NCBI GenBank assembly: GCA_903834835.1
Contig: CAILKO010000057.1
Location: 62,001 to 126,000, forward strand
Direction: 5' to 3'
DNA: 64,000 nt
Source: an uncultured Pseudomonadota bacterium
GTDB lineage: Bacteria > Pseudomonadota > Gammaproteobacteria > Burkholderiales > SG8-39
Of this stretch, positions 9,161-18,313 are shown piece after piece. The notes beneath the pieces were generated by a model. It did no database searches and had not been told where the DNA came from. It worked only from the letters and a program-made list of their open reading frames with translations. The translations under genes and the position numbers were made by a program. The first letter of the stretch is position 1. Each line of letters starts with the position of its first letter.

Positions 9161-10321
9161 ATGACTGAGCGACTCATCTCTGCGGATGACCATATCGATC
9201 TCGGCTACCTGCCGCGCGATCTGTGGACCTCGCGATTCCCGACGGACCTGAAGGCCAGCGCACCGCGTGTCGTCGATCGCGGCGGCGGCGACGAGCACTG
9301 GATCTGCGAGGGCAGGAGCTGGGGCGAATGGCGCGGCGGGAACTGGTTCTCCCGCCTCAAGGGCAAACGTGTCGTGACCGCGCTCGATCGTGGCGAGGTC
9401 GCGCACGACGGCATGCTGAGGCCGACCACGCCGGAGCTGCGCATCGCAGACATGGATCTCGAGAACGTCGAGTTCGCCGTGAATTTCCCGCCGATCCTGC
9501 AGATGAAGGCCGCCGATCGCCGGGTTGCGCGCGCCGTAATCGCCGCCTACAACGACTGGGCTGCGGAATTCGCGCGCGCGGCGCCCGACCGGCTGTTGTC
9601 GATCGCGCAGTTGTTTCCGGACAGTGCGGAGGATTCGACGGCAGAGCTTCTGCGCGTGGCGAAGAACGGCATGCGCCAGGTAAGTTTTCTCGTCGGGACA
9701 GTGAACGCAAAGATGTACGAGCCGGAGTGGGACGGCTTCTGGGCAGCGGCTGCGGATGCAGATGTGCTGGTCTCCTACCATATCGGTGGCGTCGGCGGCT
9801 TCGGCGCGGCTGCCGGCGCTCACAGTTTCTACACCTACAGCGAAGACGACGCCCGGGGACCGCGGAGAACGCCGGAGTTCCACCTTGGCTTCGAGGCGGC
9901 GCAGGTGTTCTACGAACCGCTCGTGCGCCTGTTTACCTTTGGTATCCTGCGCCGGCATCCGGCGCTGAAGCTTGTGCTCGCCGAGTCGGGCAGTGGCTGG
10001 ATACCGTGGCTCATGCAGGAACTGGATTTCCGGTACAGGCGGCATCTCGAACGCAAGCCCGGGGGCGGTGGCAACGTCGTGCTTCCGAGTGAGCTCTTCC
10101 GCAACCAGATCTGGGTCACCTATCAGGAGGACGAGGTCGGTCTGCGTCTCGAAGGGTTCTTCGGCGAGGACAAGTTCATGTGGGCCTCAGACTATCCGCA
10201 TCCGGACAGCACCTGGCCGAACTCGCAGGAAATCGTCGCGAGGGAAACCCGAAATCTCACCAAAATGCAGCGGCGAAAGATCCTTTACGGCAATGCGAAG
10301 AAGCTGTACTTCGCGCAATAG
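9161..10321 (+). CDS. Amidohydrolase-2 family protein
   Basis: A 386-residue TIM-barrel amidohydrolase starting MTERLISADDHIDLG, with DDHI at the first metal site. The N-terminal third contains an extended Trp-rich stretch (EWRGGNWFSRL) typical of the larger members of this family. Further in are YNDWAAEFA, VSYHIGGVG with the metal-site His, LVLAESGSGWIP, and the C-terminal WASDYPHPDSTWP with the conserved Asp. It is the third member of this family in the first 11 kb. The ATG has GGGAGGGG upstream. It probably forms an operon with the tctC gene before it and the deacylase-like gene after it (39-base gap). Confidence 0.88.
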   Translation: MTERLISADDHIDLGYLPRDLWTSRFPTDLKASAPRVVDRGGGDEHWICEGRSWGEWRGGNWFSRLKGKRVVTALDRGEVAHDGMLRPTTPELRIADMDLENVEFAVNFPPILQMKAADRRVARAVIAAYNDWAAEFARAAPDRLLSIAQLFPDSAEDSTAELLRVAKNGMRQVSFLVGTVNAKMYEPEWDGFWAAAADADVLVSYHIGGVGGFGAAAGAHSFYTYSEDDARGPRRTPEFHLGFEAAQVFYEPLVRLFTFGILRRHPALKLVLAESGSGWIPWLMQELDFRYRRHLERKPGGGGNVVLPSELFRNQIWVTYQEDEVGLRLEGFFGEDKFMWASDYPHPDSTWPNSQEIVARETRNLTKMQRRKILYGNAKKLYFAQ

Positions 10322-10360
10322 ACTGCATTCCGGGCAAGCCGGAATATCTGGAGCAGGCAC

Positions 10361-12061
10361 ATGAGTTTCGATCTGGTGGTACGCAGTGGCACGGTCGTGG
10401 ACGGATCCGGTGCACCGTCGTTCCGTGCGGATGTCGGAGTGAAGGGCGGGCTGATCACCGAGGTCGGGCGCATCGGGGGGAAGGGCGCCCGGGAAGTAGA
10501 CGCCGAAGGGCGGATAGTCACGCCGGGCTTCATCGATGTGCACACGCATTTCGATGCGCAGATCCACTGGGATCCGCTCGCGACCGGCGCGTCCTGGCAT
10601 GGCGTCACGACGGCACTGATGGGCAATTGCGGCTTCACGCTCGCGCCCGCGAGGGCGAACGCGCGCAAGCTCGTGGTGCGCAATCTGGAACGTGCCGAGG
10701 ACATCTCGGCGGCGGCGATGGAGCAGGGCATCGACTGGACCTGGGAGACGTATCCGGAATATCTGGACGCGCTGGATGCCCTGCCCAAGGGCATCAATCT
10801 GGGTGTGTACATGGGGCACAGCGCCCTGCGCACCTGGGCCATGGGCGAAGAAGCCTTCGAGCGCGCGGCGAAACCGGATGAACTCCGGGTGATGGAGCAG
10901 GCGGTGCGCGAGGCCATGCAAGTCGGCGCGATCGGCTTCAGCACTTCGCGCAGCCCGCAGCACGAAACGTCCGATGACAGGCCGGTGGCATCTCGTGCGG
11001 CGAGCTGGGATGAAGTCTGCCGTCTGGTCGGGGTGATGGCAGAGTCCGGGCGGGGCGTGTTCGAGCTTGCAACCGAGCCACGTACGTCCGATCCGGCACA
11101 GCGCGCAGAGTCCTATGCGCGCATGCGCACACTCGCCGTGACGACCGGCCGCCCGCTGACCTTCGGCCTGACGCCCGCGACAGCAGGTTCCTATACCGTG
11201 CTGAACGAGTGGCTGAATCTCGTCGATACCACGGCCGAGGCGGGCGGTCGCGTGATCGGTCAGACTCATAGCCGGGATCCGAGTCTGCTGCTCTCCTTCA
11301 AGTCACAGCTGCCCTTCGACAACCTGCCGGAGTGGAAGGACCTGCGGGCAAAGCCGCTTGCCGAACAGAAGCGCCTGCTCGCCGACCCGGCCCTGCGCGC
11401 AAGGCTCGTGCGCATCGCGAACGAAGGCCCCTATCCGCGCGCGATCAGCGGCGAGGCAAGAAAGCCGCAGTGGGACAGGCTCCACGTCTACGACCGGGCG
11501 CTTCCGCCGTATCCGCTGGTCTCGGAGGTCGCGGCGGCGCAGGGGATGGACCCCGTGGCGCTGATGATCGAGATGTCAGTCGCGAAGGACTTCGACTGTT
11601 TCTTCCTGCAGTTCCTGGTCGAGCAGAATCACGACGTGCTGCTCAGCACCCTGAAGCATCGCAACACCGTCATGAGCTTTTCCGATTCTGGCGCACACGT
11701 GGGACAGATCGCGGACTGCTCGATCCAGACCTTCCTGCTTGCGTACTGGGTGCGCGAGCGGCAGGCGCTCGGCATCGAGGAGGCGGTACGCCTGATTACC
11801 CATGCGCCCGCATCGATCTTCGGCATAGAGGGCCGAGGCCTGGTACGTACAGGCATGGCCGCGGATCTGAACGTCATCGATCTCGGGCGCCTGATGCCTG
11901 ATTTGCCGGATGTCGCCTACGACATTCCCGGGGGCGCACGACGCCTGGTGCAGGGCTGCGCCGGCCTGGAGGCGACCATCGTCGGCGGGGAGGTCATGAT
12001 GCAAAACGGCAGGCATGCCGGTCCGCTGCCGGGGCGCCTGCTGCGGGGCAGGCGCGCCTAG
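10361..12061 (+). CDS. Amidohydrolase family protein, N-acyl-D-amino-acid deacylase type
   Basis: A 566-residue protein starting FDLVVRSGTVVDGSGAP, the usual opening of the D-aminoacylase / dihydroorotase-like subtype III amidohydrolases. The metal site FIDVHTHFDAQIHWDP is followed by GVTTALMGNCGFTLAP, as in N-acyl-D-amino-acid deacylases. FSDSGAHVGQI carries the late Asp and His residues. The last part returns to the beta-sandwich with ADLNVIDLGRL. It should hydrolyse a C-N bond in an amide or cyclic amide; family naming does not prove D-amino-acid specificity. Its 3' end overlaps the convergent LLM gene by 4 bases. Confidence 0.85.
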   Translation: MSFDLVVRSGTVVDGSGAPSFRADVGVKGGLITEVGRIGGKGAREVDAEGRIVTPGFIDVHTHFDAQIHWDPLATGASWHGVTTALMGNCGFTLAPARANARKLVVRNLERAEDISAAAMEQGIDWTWETYPEYLDALDALPKGINLGVYMGHSALRTWAMGEEAFERAAKPDELRVMEQAVREAMQVGAIGFSTSRSPQHETSDDRPVASRAASWDEVCRLVGVMAESGRGVFELATEPRTSDPAQRAESYARMRTLAVTTGRPLTFGLTPATAGSYTVLNEWLNLVDTTAEAGGRVIGQTHSRDPSLLLSFKSQLPFDNLPEWKDLRAKPLAEQKRLLADPALRARLVRIANEGPYPRAISGEARKPQWDRLHVYDRALPPYPLVSEVAAAQGMDPVALMIEMSVAKDFDCFFLQFLVEQNHDVLLSTLKHRNTVMSFSDSGAHVGQIADCSIQTFLLAYWVRERQALGIEEAVRLITHAPASIFGIEGRGLVRTGMAADLNVIDLGRLMPDLPDVAYDIPGGARRLVQGCAGLEATIVGGEVMMQNGRHAGPLPGRLLRGRRA

Positions 12062-12933
12062 GCTGGAATTACGTCGTGAAACCGGTGCAGCGCGTCGATA
12101 TGCGCTGCCGGGTCGGCCAGGCCGCTGTTCATCGTATTGAAGGAAATGTAGTCCACGCCGTCCGCTTCGAGTTGCGCGATCTGGCGTGCCCAGGCAGCCG
12201 GCGTGGCGCCATCGTGCGCGATACGCGCATCGATCTGCACCGCGCGCGGGCCGCGGCCAGCCGCTTCGGCATATCCCTGGATGCGCCTGATCATCTCCGG
12301 CAGCTGGCCGGGCGCGAGGCGGCCGTTCATCGGATACCAGCCATCGCCGATTTCGCCCGTTCGTTTCAGCACGGCTTCCGCCATGCCGCCGAACCAGATC
12401 GGGATGCGTCGACCCGGCAGCGGATTGAGGCCGGCGTCGACGACCTTGTGGAAGCGGCCGTCGAAATTCACAAGCGGTTGCTCCCAGAGCGCGCGGATCA
12501 GGCGGATCTGTTCGTCCAGACGCGCGCCGCGCTCGGAAAACGGCATGCCAAGCACGTCGTACTCAACCCAGTTCCAGCCGATGCCGACGCCCAGACGCAG
12601 GCGACCGCTCGAAAGCAGATCGATTTCCGCCGCCTGCTTCGCCAGCAGCGCGGTCTGACGCTGCGGCAGGATGATCACGCCGGTGGCGAGTTCTATCGTG
12701 CGCGTGATTCCGGCCAGATAGCCAAACAGCACCATCGGCTCGTGAAACATGTGCTGCTCGCGATACGGACCCTGCAGGCGTTCCGGGCTGTAGCTCGCCT
12801 TCGATGCCCCAATCACGTGATCGAAGCACAGTAGATGCGTCAGCCCCAGTCCTTCGGCGGTCTGCACGAAATCGCGCACGGCCGCCGGGTCGGCGCCGAT
12901 CTCGGTCTGCGGGAAGACGACGCCGAACCTCAC
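12058..12933 (-). CDS. LLM class (luciferase-like) flavin- or F420-dependent oxidoreductase
   Basis: A 291-residue luciferase-like TIM-barrel protein. It opens MRFGVVFPQTEIGADP, then has LLCFDHVIGA, ATGVIILPQRQTALLAKQ, SSGRLRLGVGIGWNWVEYD and PIWFGGMAEAVLKRTGEIGDGWYP. These match the TIGR03619-like group usually labelled F420-dependent, although FMNH2 use is equally likely in a proteobacterium. The start is the GTG at 12933. It lies 13 bases downstream of the periplasmic-binding-fold gene on the same strand, so the two are probably one transcript. Confidence 0.87.
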   Translation of the reverse strand: MRFGVVFPQTEIGADPAAVRDFVQTAEGLGLTHLLCFDHVIGASKASYSPERLQGPYREQHMFHEPMVLFGYLAGITRTIELATGVIILPQRQTALLAKQAAEIDLLSSGRLRLGVGIGWNWVEYDVLGMPFSERGARLDEQIRLIRALWEQPLVNFDGRFHKVVDAGLNPLPGRRIPIWFGGMAEAVLKRTGEIGDGWYPMNGRLAPGQLPEMIRRIQGYAEAAGRGPRAVQIDARIAHDGATPAAWARQIAQLEADGVDYISFNTMNSGLADPAAHIDALHRFHDVIPA

Positions 12934-12946
12934 CGTCGCGCCCCGC

Positions 12947-13921
12947 CTACTCGCCGACGTCGACGAACAATTCTTCAGGCTTTAGCCTCGCCCAGGCCAG
13001 ATCCTGCTCGACGACATAGTCGAGGTAGGCATTCAGCGTCGGCAGATTGTTCTTCACGCCGTAGGGCCAGATGTCCCCGCCCATGATCTTCGTCTGCTCC
13101 TCCACTGACGGCACCTGCCAGGGCAGGCTGACCGCGAGCGCGGCAGAGTTCCACAGCCGGGCGACTGCCATTTCCTTGGATTTCAGGAAGGCCTGGTAGA
13201 GCGACTTCGCAAGCCAGGGGTTCGCCTCGACGATCTTCCTGCGCACGACCAGCACGTGCATGATCGGAAAGATCGAGGTCTTGCGGTAGTAGTCCTGCTC
13301 TGCCTTGGCGTAGTCCGGGAAGAAACGCACCACGTTCGGCGGCAGTTCGCGCGGCAGAGGACCGATATAGGCGTCTATCTTTCCCTCGTTCAGGAGCGGT
13401 ACCAGCGTCGCGCTGTCCGCGCCGCGCTGGATGTCGACCCCTGCGGGGTAGCGCAGCGCCTCCGGGTTGAGCGCGACCGGATCGCGGCCGGCGCGCCACT
13501 TGATCTTGTTGGTGTCGACGCCGTATTCGTGCTTCAGCAGGCCGCGCAGCCAGACGGCCATCGTCATGCCGTACTCGGGCAGCGCCATGACACGGCCCTC
13601 GAGATCCTTGATCGACTTGATGCCCGAGTTCCTGTTGTAGGCGATGTTGCCGTGCCGGAACATGCGCGAGGGATAGACCGGGAAGCCGATCAGCTCCATG
13701 TCCTTGCCGTACTTGGTAAGCAGCGTCGTGTAGAACGACAGCGACATCTCGCCGCCGTCGTACTCGTTCGAGGCCATGATCATCCCGAAGGCCCTGCTCG
13801 GCCCGTCGATGAGATTGATCTTCAGATCGACGCCGTCGGGCTTGATTAGACCGTCGCGTAGCGGACGGATGCGATCGTAGTCGCCGCCGAATATCATCGA
13901 CAGGCGTAGGTCCTGCGCCAT
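12947..13921 (-). CDS. NMT1/THI5-like periplasmic-binding-fold protein, 4,5-dihydroxyphthalate decarboxylase family
   Basis: A 324-residue protein with no clear signal peptide. Its N-terminus, LRLSMIFGGDYDRIRPLRDG, and the following IKPDGVDLKI and EYDGGEMSLSFYTTLL match proteins annotated as 4,5-dihydroxyphthalate decarboxylase (Pht5-like). These share the type 2 periplasmic-binding fold. Lack of an export signal favours a cytoplasmic enzyme over a transport receptor, but the family name rests on few characterised members. The ATG at 13921 has AGGGGAGG upstream. Adjacent Rieske and amidohydrolase genes make an aromatic-acid substrate plausible. Confidence 0.75.
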   Translation of the reverse strand: MAQDLRLSMIFGGDYDRIRPLRDGLIKPDGVDLKINLIDGPSRAFGMIMASNEYDGGEMSLSFYTTLLTKYGKDMELIGFPVYPSRMFRHGNIAYNRNSGIKSIKDLEGRVMALPEYGMTMAVWLRGLLKHEYGVDTNKIKWRAGRDPVALNPEALRYPAGVDIQRGADSATLVPLLNEGKIDAYIGPLPRELPPNVVRFFPDYAKAEQDYYRKTSIFPIMHVLVVRRKIVEANPWLAKSLYQAFLKSKEMAVARLWNSAALAVSLPWQVPSVEEQTKIMGGDIWPYGVKNNLPTLNAYLDYVVEQDLAWARLKPEELFVDVGE

Positions 13922-14009
13922 GGGTAATCCTCCCCTTAGTTGAATATGAATGTTGCCACAGACGCCGCGCGCCGCCTACGGGTGGTTCGCGCGGCGTGCG
14001 TGCAGTTCT

Positions 14010-14768
14010 TCAGACCATCAGCATGCCGCCGTTCGCGTGCAGCGTCTGTCCCGTCATCCAGCCGCTGGCATCCGAGAGCAGGAATGCGACGACCGGGGCG
14101 ATGTCATCCGGCTCGCCGATGCGGCCGAGCGGGACCTGACCGGCACGTGCCGCGAGCTGCGCGTCGTTCATCGATTTCCTGGCGAATGGCGTGTCCACGA
14201 TACCTGGCGCGACGGCATTCACGCGGATGCCGTGGCGAGCAAATTCGAGTGCGAGCGACTTGGAGAGGCCGACGATGCCGGCCTTGCTCGCCGCATAGTG
14301 CGGGCCGCCCGCCCGCCCGCGCACGGCAATGCCGGACGCGAAGGTGACGATCGAGCCGCGGCGGCCGCCTGCGAGCAGGGCGCGCGCCGCCGCCTGTGCC
14401 GAGAGGAAGCTTCCCGTGAGATTCACATCGAGCACGTGCTGCCAGACCTCGACCGGGGTTTCCAGTGCCGGCGTCACCGCGTCGATGCCGGCGGAGCAGA
14501 CCGCGCCATCGAGCGCCCCGTAGCGCGCCACCGCGAGTTGCATCATCGCCTCGCAGTCTGCGGGCTTGCGTACGTCCGCCGGGATGGTGCTCGTGCGCTC
14601 TGCAGGCAGCTCGGCGGCCGCCGTGGCAAGCAATGCAGTATCCACGTCGGCAAGCACGAGATTCGCGCCGCGTGCCGCGAGATGCCTCGCGGATTCCAGG
14701 CCAAGTCCGCTTGCGCCACCTGTGATGACATAGGTTCGGCCTTGGAATTCGTTCGTCGATGCAGTCAT
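14010..14768 (-). CDS. SDR family oxidoreductase
   Basis: A 252-residue classical SDR starting at the ATG at 14768. It has TGGASGLG, CSAGIDAV, VTFASGIAVRGRAGGPHYAASKAG (catalytic Ser, Tyr and Lys) and PGIVDTPFARKS. It ends MTGQTLHANGGMLMV. It resembles the SDR at 928-1725 in overall layout. The promoter region is shared with the divergent EutA-like gene, and the perfect 20-bp palindrome at 14879-14898 lies between them, so both may be controlled by one regulator. Confidence 0.87.
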   Translation of the reverse strand: MTASTNEFQGRTYVITGGASGLGLESARHLAARGANLVLADVDTALLATAAAELPAERTSTIPADVRKPADCEAMMQLAVARYGALDGAVCSAGIDAVTPALETPVEVWQHVLDVNLTGSFLSAQAAARALLAGGRRGSIVTFASGIAVRGRAGGPHYAASKAGIVGLSKSLALEFARHGIRVNAVAPGIVDTPFARKSMNDAQLAARAGQVPLGRIGEPDDIAPVVAFLLSDASGWMTGQTLHANGGMLMV

Positions 14769-14878
14769 GGGCAGGATCCGTGCTGAGGGTATGACCCGGA
14801 TAGGTGGTTGGGCGCGCTGCTGCGGCCGGCGTCCGCACTCAGGTCCTCGGGCAATGCGGCCGGAGGCGGTTTTCAAGT

Positions 14879-14898
14879 ATAGTTCAGGACTGAACTAT
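14879..14898. promoter_or_regulatory. Perfect 20-bp palindrome, likely operator for divergent SDR and EutA-like genes
   Basis: The sequence ATAGTTCAG-GA-CTGAACTAT has two perfect 9-base arms around a 2-base centre. It lies 111 bases upstream of the SDR start and 66 bases upstream of the EutA-like start. Size and symmetry fit a dimeric repressor of MarR, TetR or GntR type. No such regulator gene is adjacent; the only MarR gene in the window is at 18783-19250. Function is inferred from position and symmetry. Confidence 0.6.
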
Positions 14899-14963
14899 CT
14901 TTGCACGGGCCGGGCATGGCCGTGCGGCACGCGCAGCAGAGCGGACTTGCAGGAGGGAAGGCA

Positions 14964-16505
14964 TTGCACGATTTCGACGCACTTGAGCATGAGCACTATT
15001 TCGGGGATTCCACGGAACGGGATCTGGCAACCGGGGAGCTGGTTCAGCTCGTGACCGTAGGGATCGACGTCGGATCCGCCACCTCGCACCTGATGTTCTC
15101 CAGGCTCCATCTGAAGCGGCTCGGCGAGGGTCTTTCCAGCCGCTACGTCGTCGTGATGCGCGAGACGCTGCATCGTTCGCCGATCCTGCTCACGCCTTAC
15201 ACGGCCGACCACATGATCGATGCGGCTGCGCTCGGCAAGTTCGTGCGCGAGGCCTATGTCGGGGCGGACCTCGAGCCTGACGATGTGGATACAGGCGCGA
15301 TCATCCTCACCGGCGAGGCGGTCAAGCGCGACAACGCTCGCGCGCTCGCCGAGCAGCTGGCGGGCGAGTCCGGCAAATTCGTCTGCGCCACTGCGGGTCA
15401 CAACCTCGAATCGGTGCTGGCGGCCCATGGCTCGGGTGCGGTTGCCATGTCGCGGACCAATGCTTCGGTGGTGCTGAACGTTGACATCGGTGGCGGCACG
15501 ACCAAGCTTGCGCTGATCCGCGACGGTGAAATCCTCGAGACCGCGGCCATCAATGTCGGCGGCCGTCTCGTGGCGACGGACAAGGACCGCAGGATCGTGC
15601 GGATCGAACACGCGGCCCGCATGGCGGCCGATCAGGCGGGCATAGCGCTCGAACTCGGGACCCAGCTGCCGCCGCAGACATTCGAGACGCTCGCGGGCAC
15701 GCTGAGCGACGCGCTGCTCGAATCCATCCGGCGTCCGCCGGCGGCGCTCTCGGCATTCGCAAGCTCGCTCATGCTGACCGATCCCCTGTCGATCGATCTC
15801 GCCGTGGACCGGGTCACTTTTTCCGGTGGTGTCTCCGAGTACATATACGGTCGCGAGGAGCGCGATTTCGGCGATCTGGCGAAGATGCTCGCGAAGGCCA
15901 TCAATCAGCGGCGCGAGGCGTTCCCGGCGATGGTCGTCGAGACGCCCGAGCGCATCCGCGCGACCGTGATCGGGGCCTCGCAGTTCACGGTGCAGGTGAG
16001 CGGCAGCACGAACCTCATCTCGCATCCGGAAGCGCTGCCCTACCGCAACGTGCCGGTGGTCCGCCCCGTGATGCCGCCCCAGGGCGAGCTAACCCCGGAA
16101 AACCTGGCGGAGGCGATCCGGCGCGCGCATGTGCGCCTCGACATGACGGTTGGCGACCGGATGGTCGCGCTTGCGCTCGACTGGGACGATGTGCCGCGCT
16201 ATGAGGTCGTGCATCGTCTGGGTCTGGGCATCTACAACGCGATGCGCCCGGCAATCGATGCCGGACATCCGCTCGCCCTGGTCTTCAAACATGACTTCGG
16301 CAAGCTCGTCGGCACCCTGATCCGGGAGGAATTCGGTGTGACAGACGTGGTATCGATTGACGGCATCGAACTGTCCGAGTTCGACTACATCGATATCGGG
16401 GAGCTCATCAAACCGGCACAGGTGGTGCCGGTCGTGGTCAAATCGCTGGTCTTCCCGGCGGCCGCCTCGAGCGGCGCGCGTGGCGAAGTCCTGGCGCAGA
16501 ACTGA
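14964..16505 (+). CDS. EutA-like ethanolamine ammonia-lyase reactivase family protein
   Basis: A protein of 513 residues when started at the TTG at 14964, which has AGGAGGGAAGG just upstream; an in-frame ATG at 14916 has no such site. It has the actin/Hsp70-like ATPase fold of EutA: TVGIDVGSATSHLMFS as the first phosphate loop and VVLNVDIGGGTTKLAL as the second. The opening FDALEHEHYFGDSTER also matches EutA. EutA reactivates the B12-dependent ethanolamine ammonia-lyase, but no EutB, EutC or cobalamin gene is present here. Its true client is therefore uncertain. It is followed 77 bases later by a bicupin gene on the same strand. Confidence 0.78.
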   Translation: MHDFDALEHEHYFGDSTERDLATGELVQLVTVGIDVGSATSHLMFSRLHLKRLGEGLSSRYVVVMRETLHRSPILLTPYTADHMIDAAALGKFVREAYVGADLEPDDVDTGAIILTGEAVKRDNARALAEQLAGESGKFVCATAGHNLESVLAAHGSGAVAMSRTNASVVLNVDIGGGTTKLALIRDGEILETAAINVGGRLVATDKDRRIVRIEHAARMAADQAGIALELGTQLPPQTFETLAGTLSDALLESIRRPPAALSAFASSLMLTDPLSIDLAVDRVTFSGGVSEYIYGREERDFGDLAKMLAKAINQRREAFPAMVVETPERIRATVIGASQFTVQVSGSTNLISHPEALPYRNVPVVRPVMPPQGELTPENLAEAIRRAHVRLDMTVGDRMVALALDWDDVPRYEVVHRLGLGIYNAMRPAIDAGHPLALVFKHDFGKLVGTLIREEFGVTDVVSIDGIELSEFDYIDIGELIKPAQVVPVVVKSLVFPAAASSGARGEVLAQN

Positions 16506-16582
16506 AGGTGCTCGCGGCTGATTGCGAGATGCCGATGTGGAATCAGCGACTCATTTGATTAATTTCCAGAGGGAGGATTGAA

Positions 16583-17731
16583 ATGAAGAATCCGGAAAAG
16601 AACCCGGAAAGGCTTTCCGAAGACGCGGTCAAGGCCTATCACGGCAGGAAGCCCTATCGCGAGTTCATCGCGACCGAAGGGATTCCGATACACGAGGTCT
16701 ACGCGGCGGACTGCAAGACCATCGAAGTGGCGCCCTGGAAGCGGCTTGGGGGCTCGGGCTGCTATATCAATCTCGCGGGGCGCAGCGACTTCCTCGGCAG
16801 CTATGTGCACGAAATTCCCGCGAAGGGCGAATCCAAGGTCGAACAGCACCTGTTCGACAAGATGATGTATGTCGTCACGGGAAGCGGCGCGACCACGGTC
16901 GAGCTGCCGGACGGCCGCAAGCGTACCTTCGAGTGGGGCGTTGGTGGCACGTTCTCGATTCCCCTGAACGCGAAGCACCAGCACTTCAACACTTCGAGCA
17001 CCACGCCGGCCCGGCTGGTCGCGGTCACCGACGCGGCGATCGTGATCGGCATGTACCGTAACCCGGACTTCGTCTTCAACAATCCGGCGAAGTTCCCGGA
17101 GCGTTTCGGCGACGACAGCCTGTTCAACGGAGAGGGCGAATTCAAGCAGTACCGCCCCGGCCGCCACCAGTGGCAGACCCACTTCGTGCCTGACATGGCC
17201 TCGCTTGAGCTGCCGGTCTGGAAGGAGCGCGGCGCCGGCGCGAGCAACAGCATCACGCTCGTCTGGTCGGACAACTGCATGCACTCGCACATATCGGAAT
17301 TCGAGTCCGGCACCTACAAGAAGGGGCATTGCCACGACGCGGGCGCGCACATCATTCTCGTCAGCGGCCACGGCTACAGCCTGCTCTGGAAGGACGGCCA
17401 GGATCCGCTCAACACGACGCGTGTCGACTGGGAGCGCGGCTGCATCTACGCGCCACCGGACGGCCCGACCTTTCACCAGCACTTCAATACCTCGAACGAG
17501 CCCGCGCGCTACCTCGTGTTCGGTCCGTTCAGCAGCCGTCGCTGGGATGTGCTGGAGGAAAGCGGCATGCCGAAGGAAACCGCCGATGTCTCCTACAAGG
17601 ATGGCGGCATGCAGGTGGAGTACGAGGACGAGGATCCGCGCATCCTCGACCTGTTCGAGAAGGAATGCGAGAAGCGCGGCACCAAGAGCAAGATGCGCGG
17701 GTTCCTGAACCAGCTGGGCGTCAAGCGATAG
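16583..17731 (+). CDS. Two-domain cupin protein
   Basis: A 382-residue bicupin. The first barrel (about residues 60-160) contains EQHLFDKMMYVVTGSG and IPLNAKHQHFN. The second (about 215-325) has KKGHCHDAGAHIILVSGHG, with an H-x-H-x5-H pattern able to bind a metal, and PDGPTFHQHFN. The layout recalls gentisate dioxygenase-like bicupins, but the sequence is not close enough to name an activity. A strong GGGAGG site precedes the ATG. It follows the EutA-like gene and is closed by a good intrinsic terminator, so the pair looks like one transcription unit. Confidence 0.8.
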   Translation: MKNPEKNPERLSEDAVKAYHGRKPYREFIATEGIPIHEVYAADCKTIEVAPWKRLGGSGCYINLAGRSDFLGSYVHEIPAKGESKVEQHLFDKMMYVVTGSGATTVELPDGRKRTFEWGVGGTFSIPLNAKHQHFNTSSTTPARLVAVTDAAIVIGMYRNPDFVFNNPAKFPERFGDDSLFNGEGEFKQYRPGRHQWQTHFVPDMASLELPVWKERGAGASNSITLVWSDNCMHSHISEFESGTYKKGHCHDAGAHIILVSGHGYSLLWKDGQDPLNTTRVDWERGCIYAPPDGPTFHQHFNTSNEPARYLVFGPFSSRRWDVLEESGMPKETADVSYKDGGMQVEYEDEDPRILDLFEKECEKRGTKSKMRGFLNQLGVKR

Positions 17732-17766
17732 CGGTACAGTGCCCCGTGCGATACAGGGTAGAAGAA

Positions 17767-17794
17767 AAGGCCCGGTGCGAACCGGGCCTTTTTT
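17767..17794 (+). terminator. Intrinsic terminator after the bicupin gene
   Basis: AAGGCCCGGT-GCGA-ACCGGGCCTT forms a 10-bp GC-rich stem with a tetraloop, followed by a run of six T (17789-17794). It lies 36 bases after the bicupin stop codon. Confidence 0.92.
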
Positions 17795-17899
17795 GTTTCA
17801 CGACGGAGAAGCCGCGGGTATTGTCAGGCGTGCTGGAATGATCCAGACTCCACTCACGGTCTATGGGGTAAATCGTCAGACGAATCCGGAGAATCGAAC

Positions 17900-18295
17900 A
17901 TGGATATGGTGAACCTTGCCGACAAGATGAAAGAGGCGCGGGAGAAATCGAGCGCCAAGGTCGATGTTTACGGGACCGATAATTTTCGTTCCTGGATCCT
18001 CTATTTCGAACCGGGCGACGGAACGGACATGCATTTCCATCAATCTCCAGAGACGTTCCTGGTGGTGGAGGGAAGCGGGATCGTGAAGGGCAGAAACGTG
18101 CCCGATCGCGACATTCGCAAGAATGATGTGCTCTGTATCGGCGCGCGCGACTACTACCAGGTTACGAATACGGGTACCACGCCGCTGGTTCTGTTCGGAA
18201 ATCGTTCGGAAGGATTCGGTGGCGCCCACATCACTGCAGACGGCAAGGACGCGCGTCTCGCGGACGGCTCGCTGACCGAATTGAAGAAAGCCTGA
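17900..18295 (+). CDS. Single-domain cupin protein
   Basis: A 131-residue cupin. The metal-binding stretch is DMHFHQSPETFLVVEGSG, with two His and a Glu at the expected spacing, and the second conserved block is around NDVLCIGARDYYQVTNTG. Small cupins of this type can be dioxygenases, isomerases or sensor domains, and nothing here decides which. It starts at an ATG after GAATCG, which is a weak ribosome site. It stands between the bicupin terminator and the convergent UreE-like gene. Confidence 0.75.
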   Translation: MDMVNLADKMKEAREKSSAKVDVYGTDNFRSWILYFEPGDGTDMHFHQSPETFLVVEGSGIVKGRNVPDRDIRKNDVLCIGARDYYQVTNTGTTPLVLFGNRSEGFGGAHITADGKDARLADGSLTELKKA

Positions 18296-18313
18296 GTCGG
18301 TCGCGCGAAACGC

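Noticed and set aside
7808-10045. Long minus-strand frame over the Rieske ferredoxin, tctC and amidohydrolase genes
   Set aside because: It lies in another frame from the ferredoxin, has no conserved segment and is explained by GC bias.
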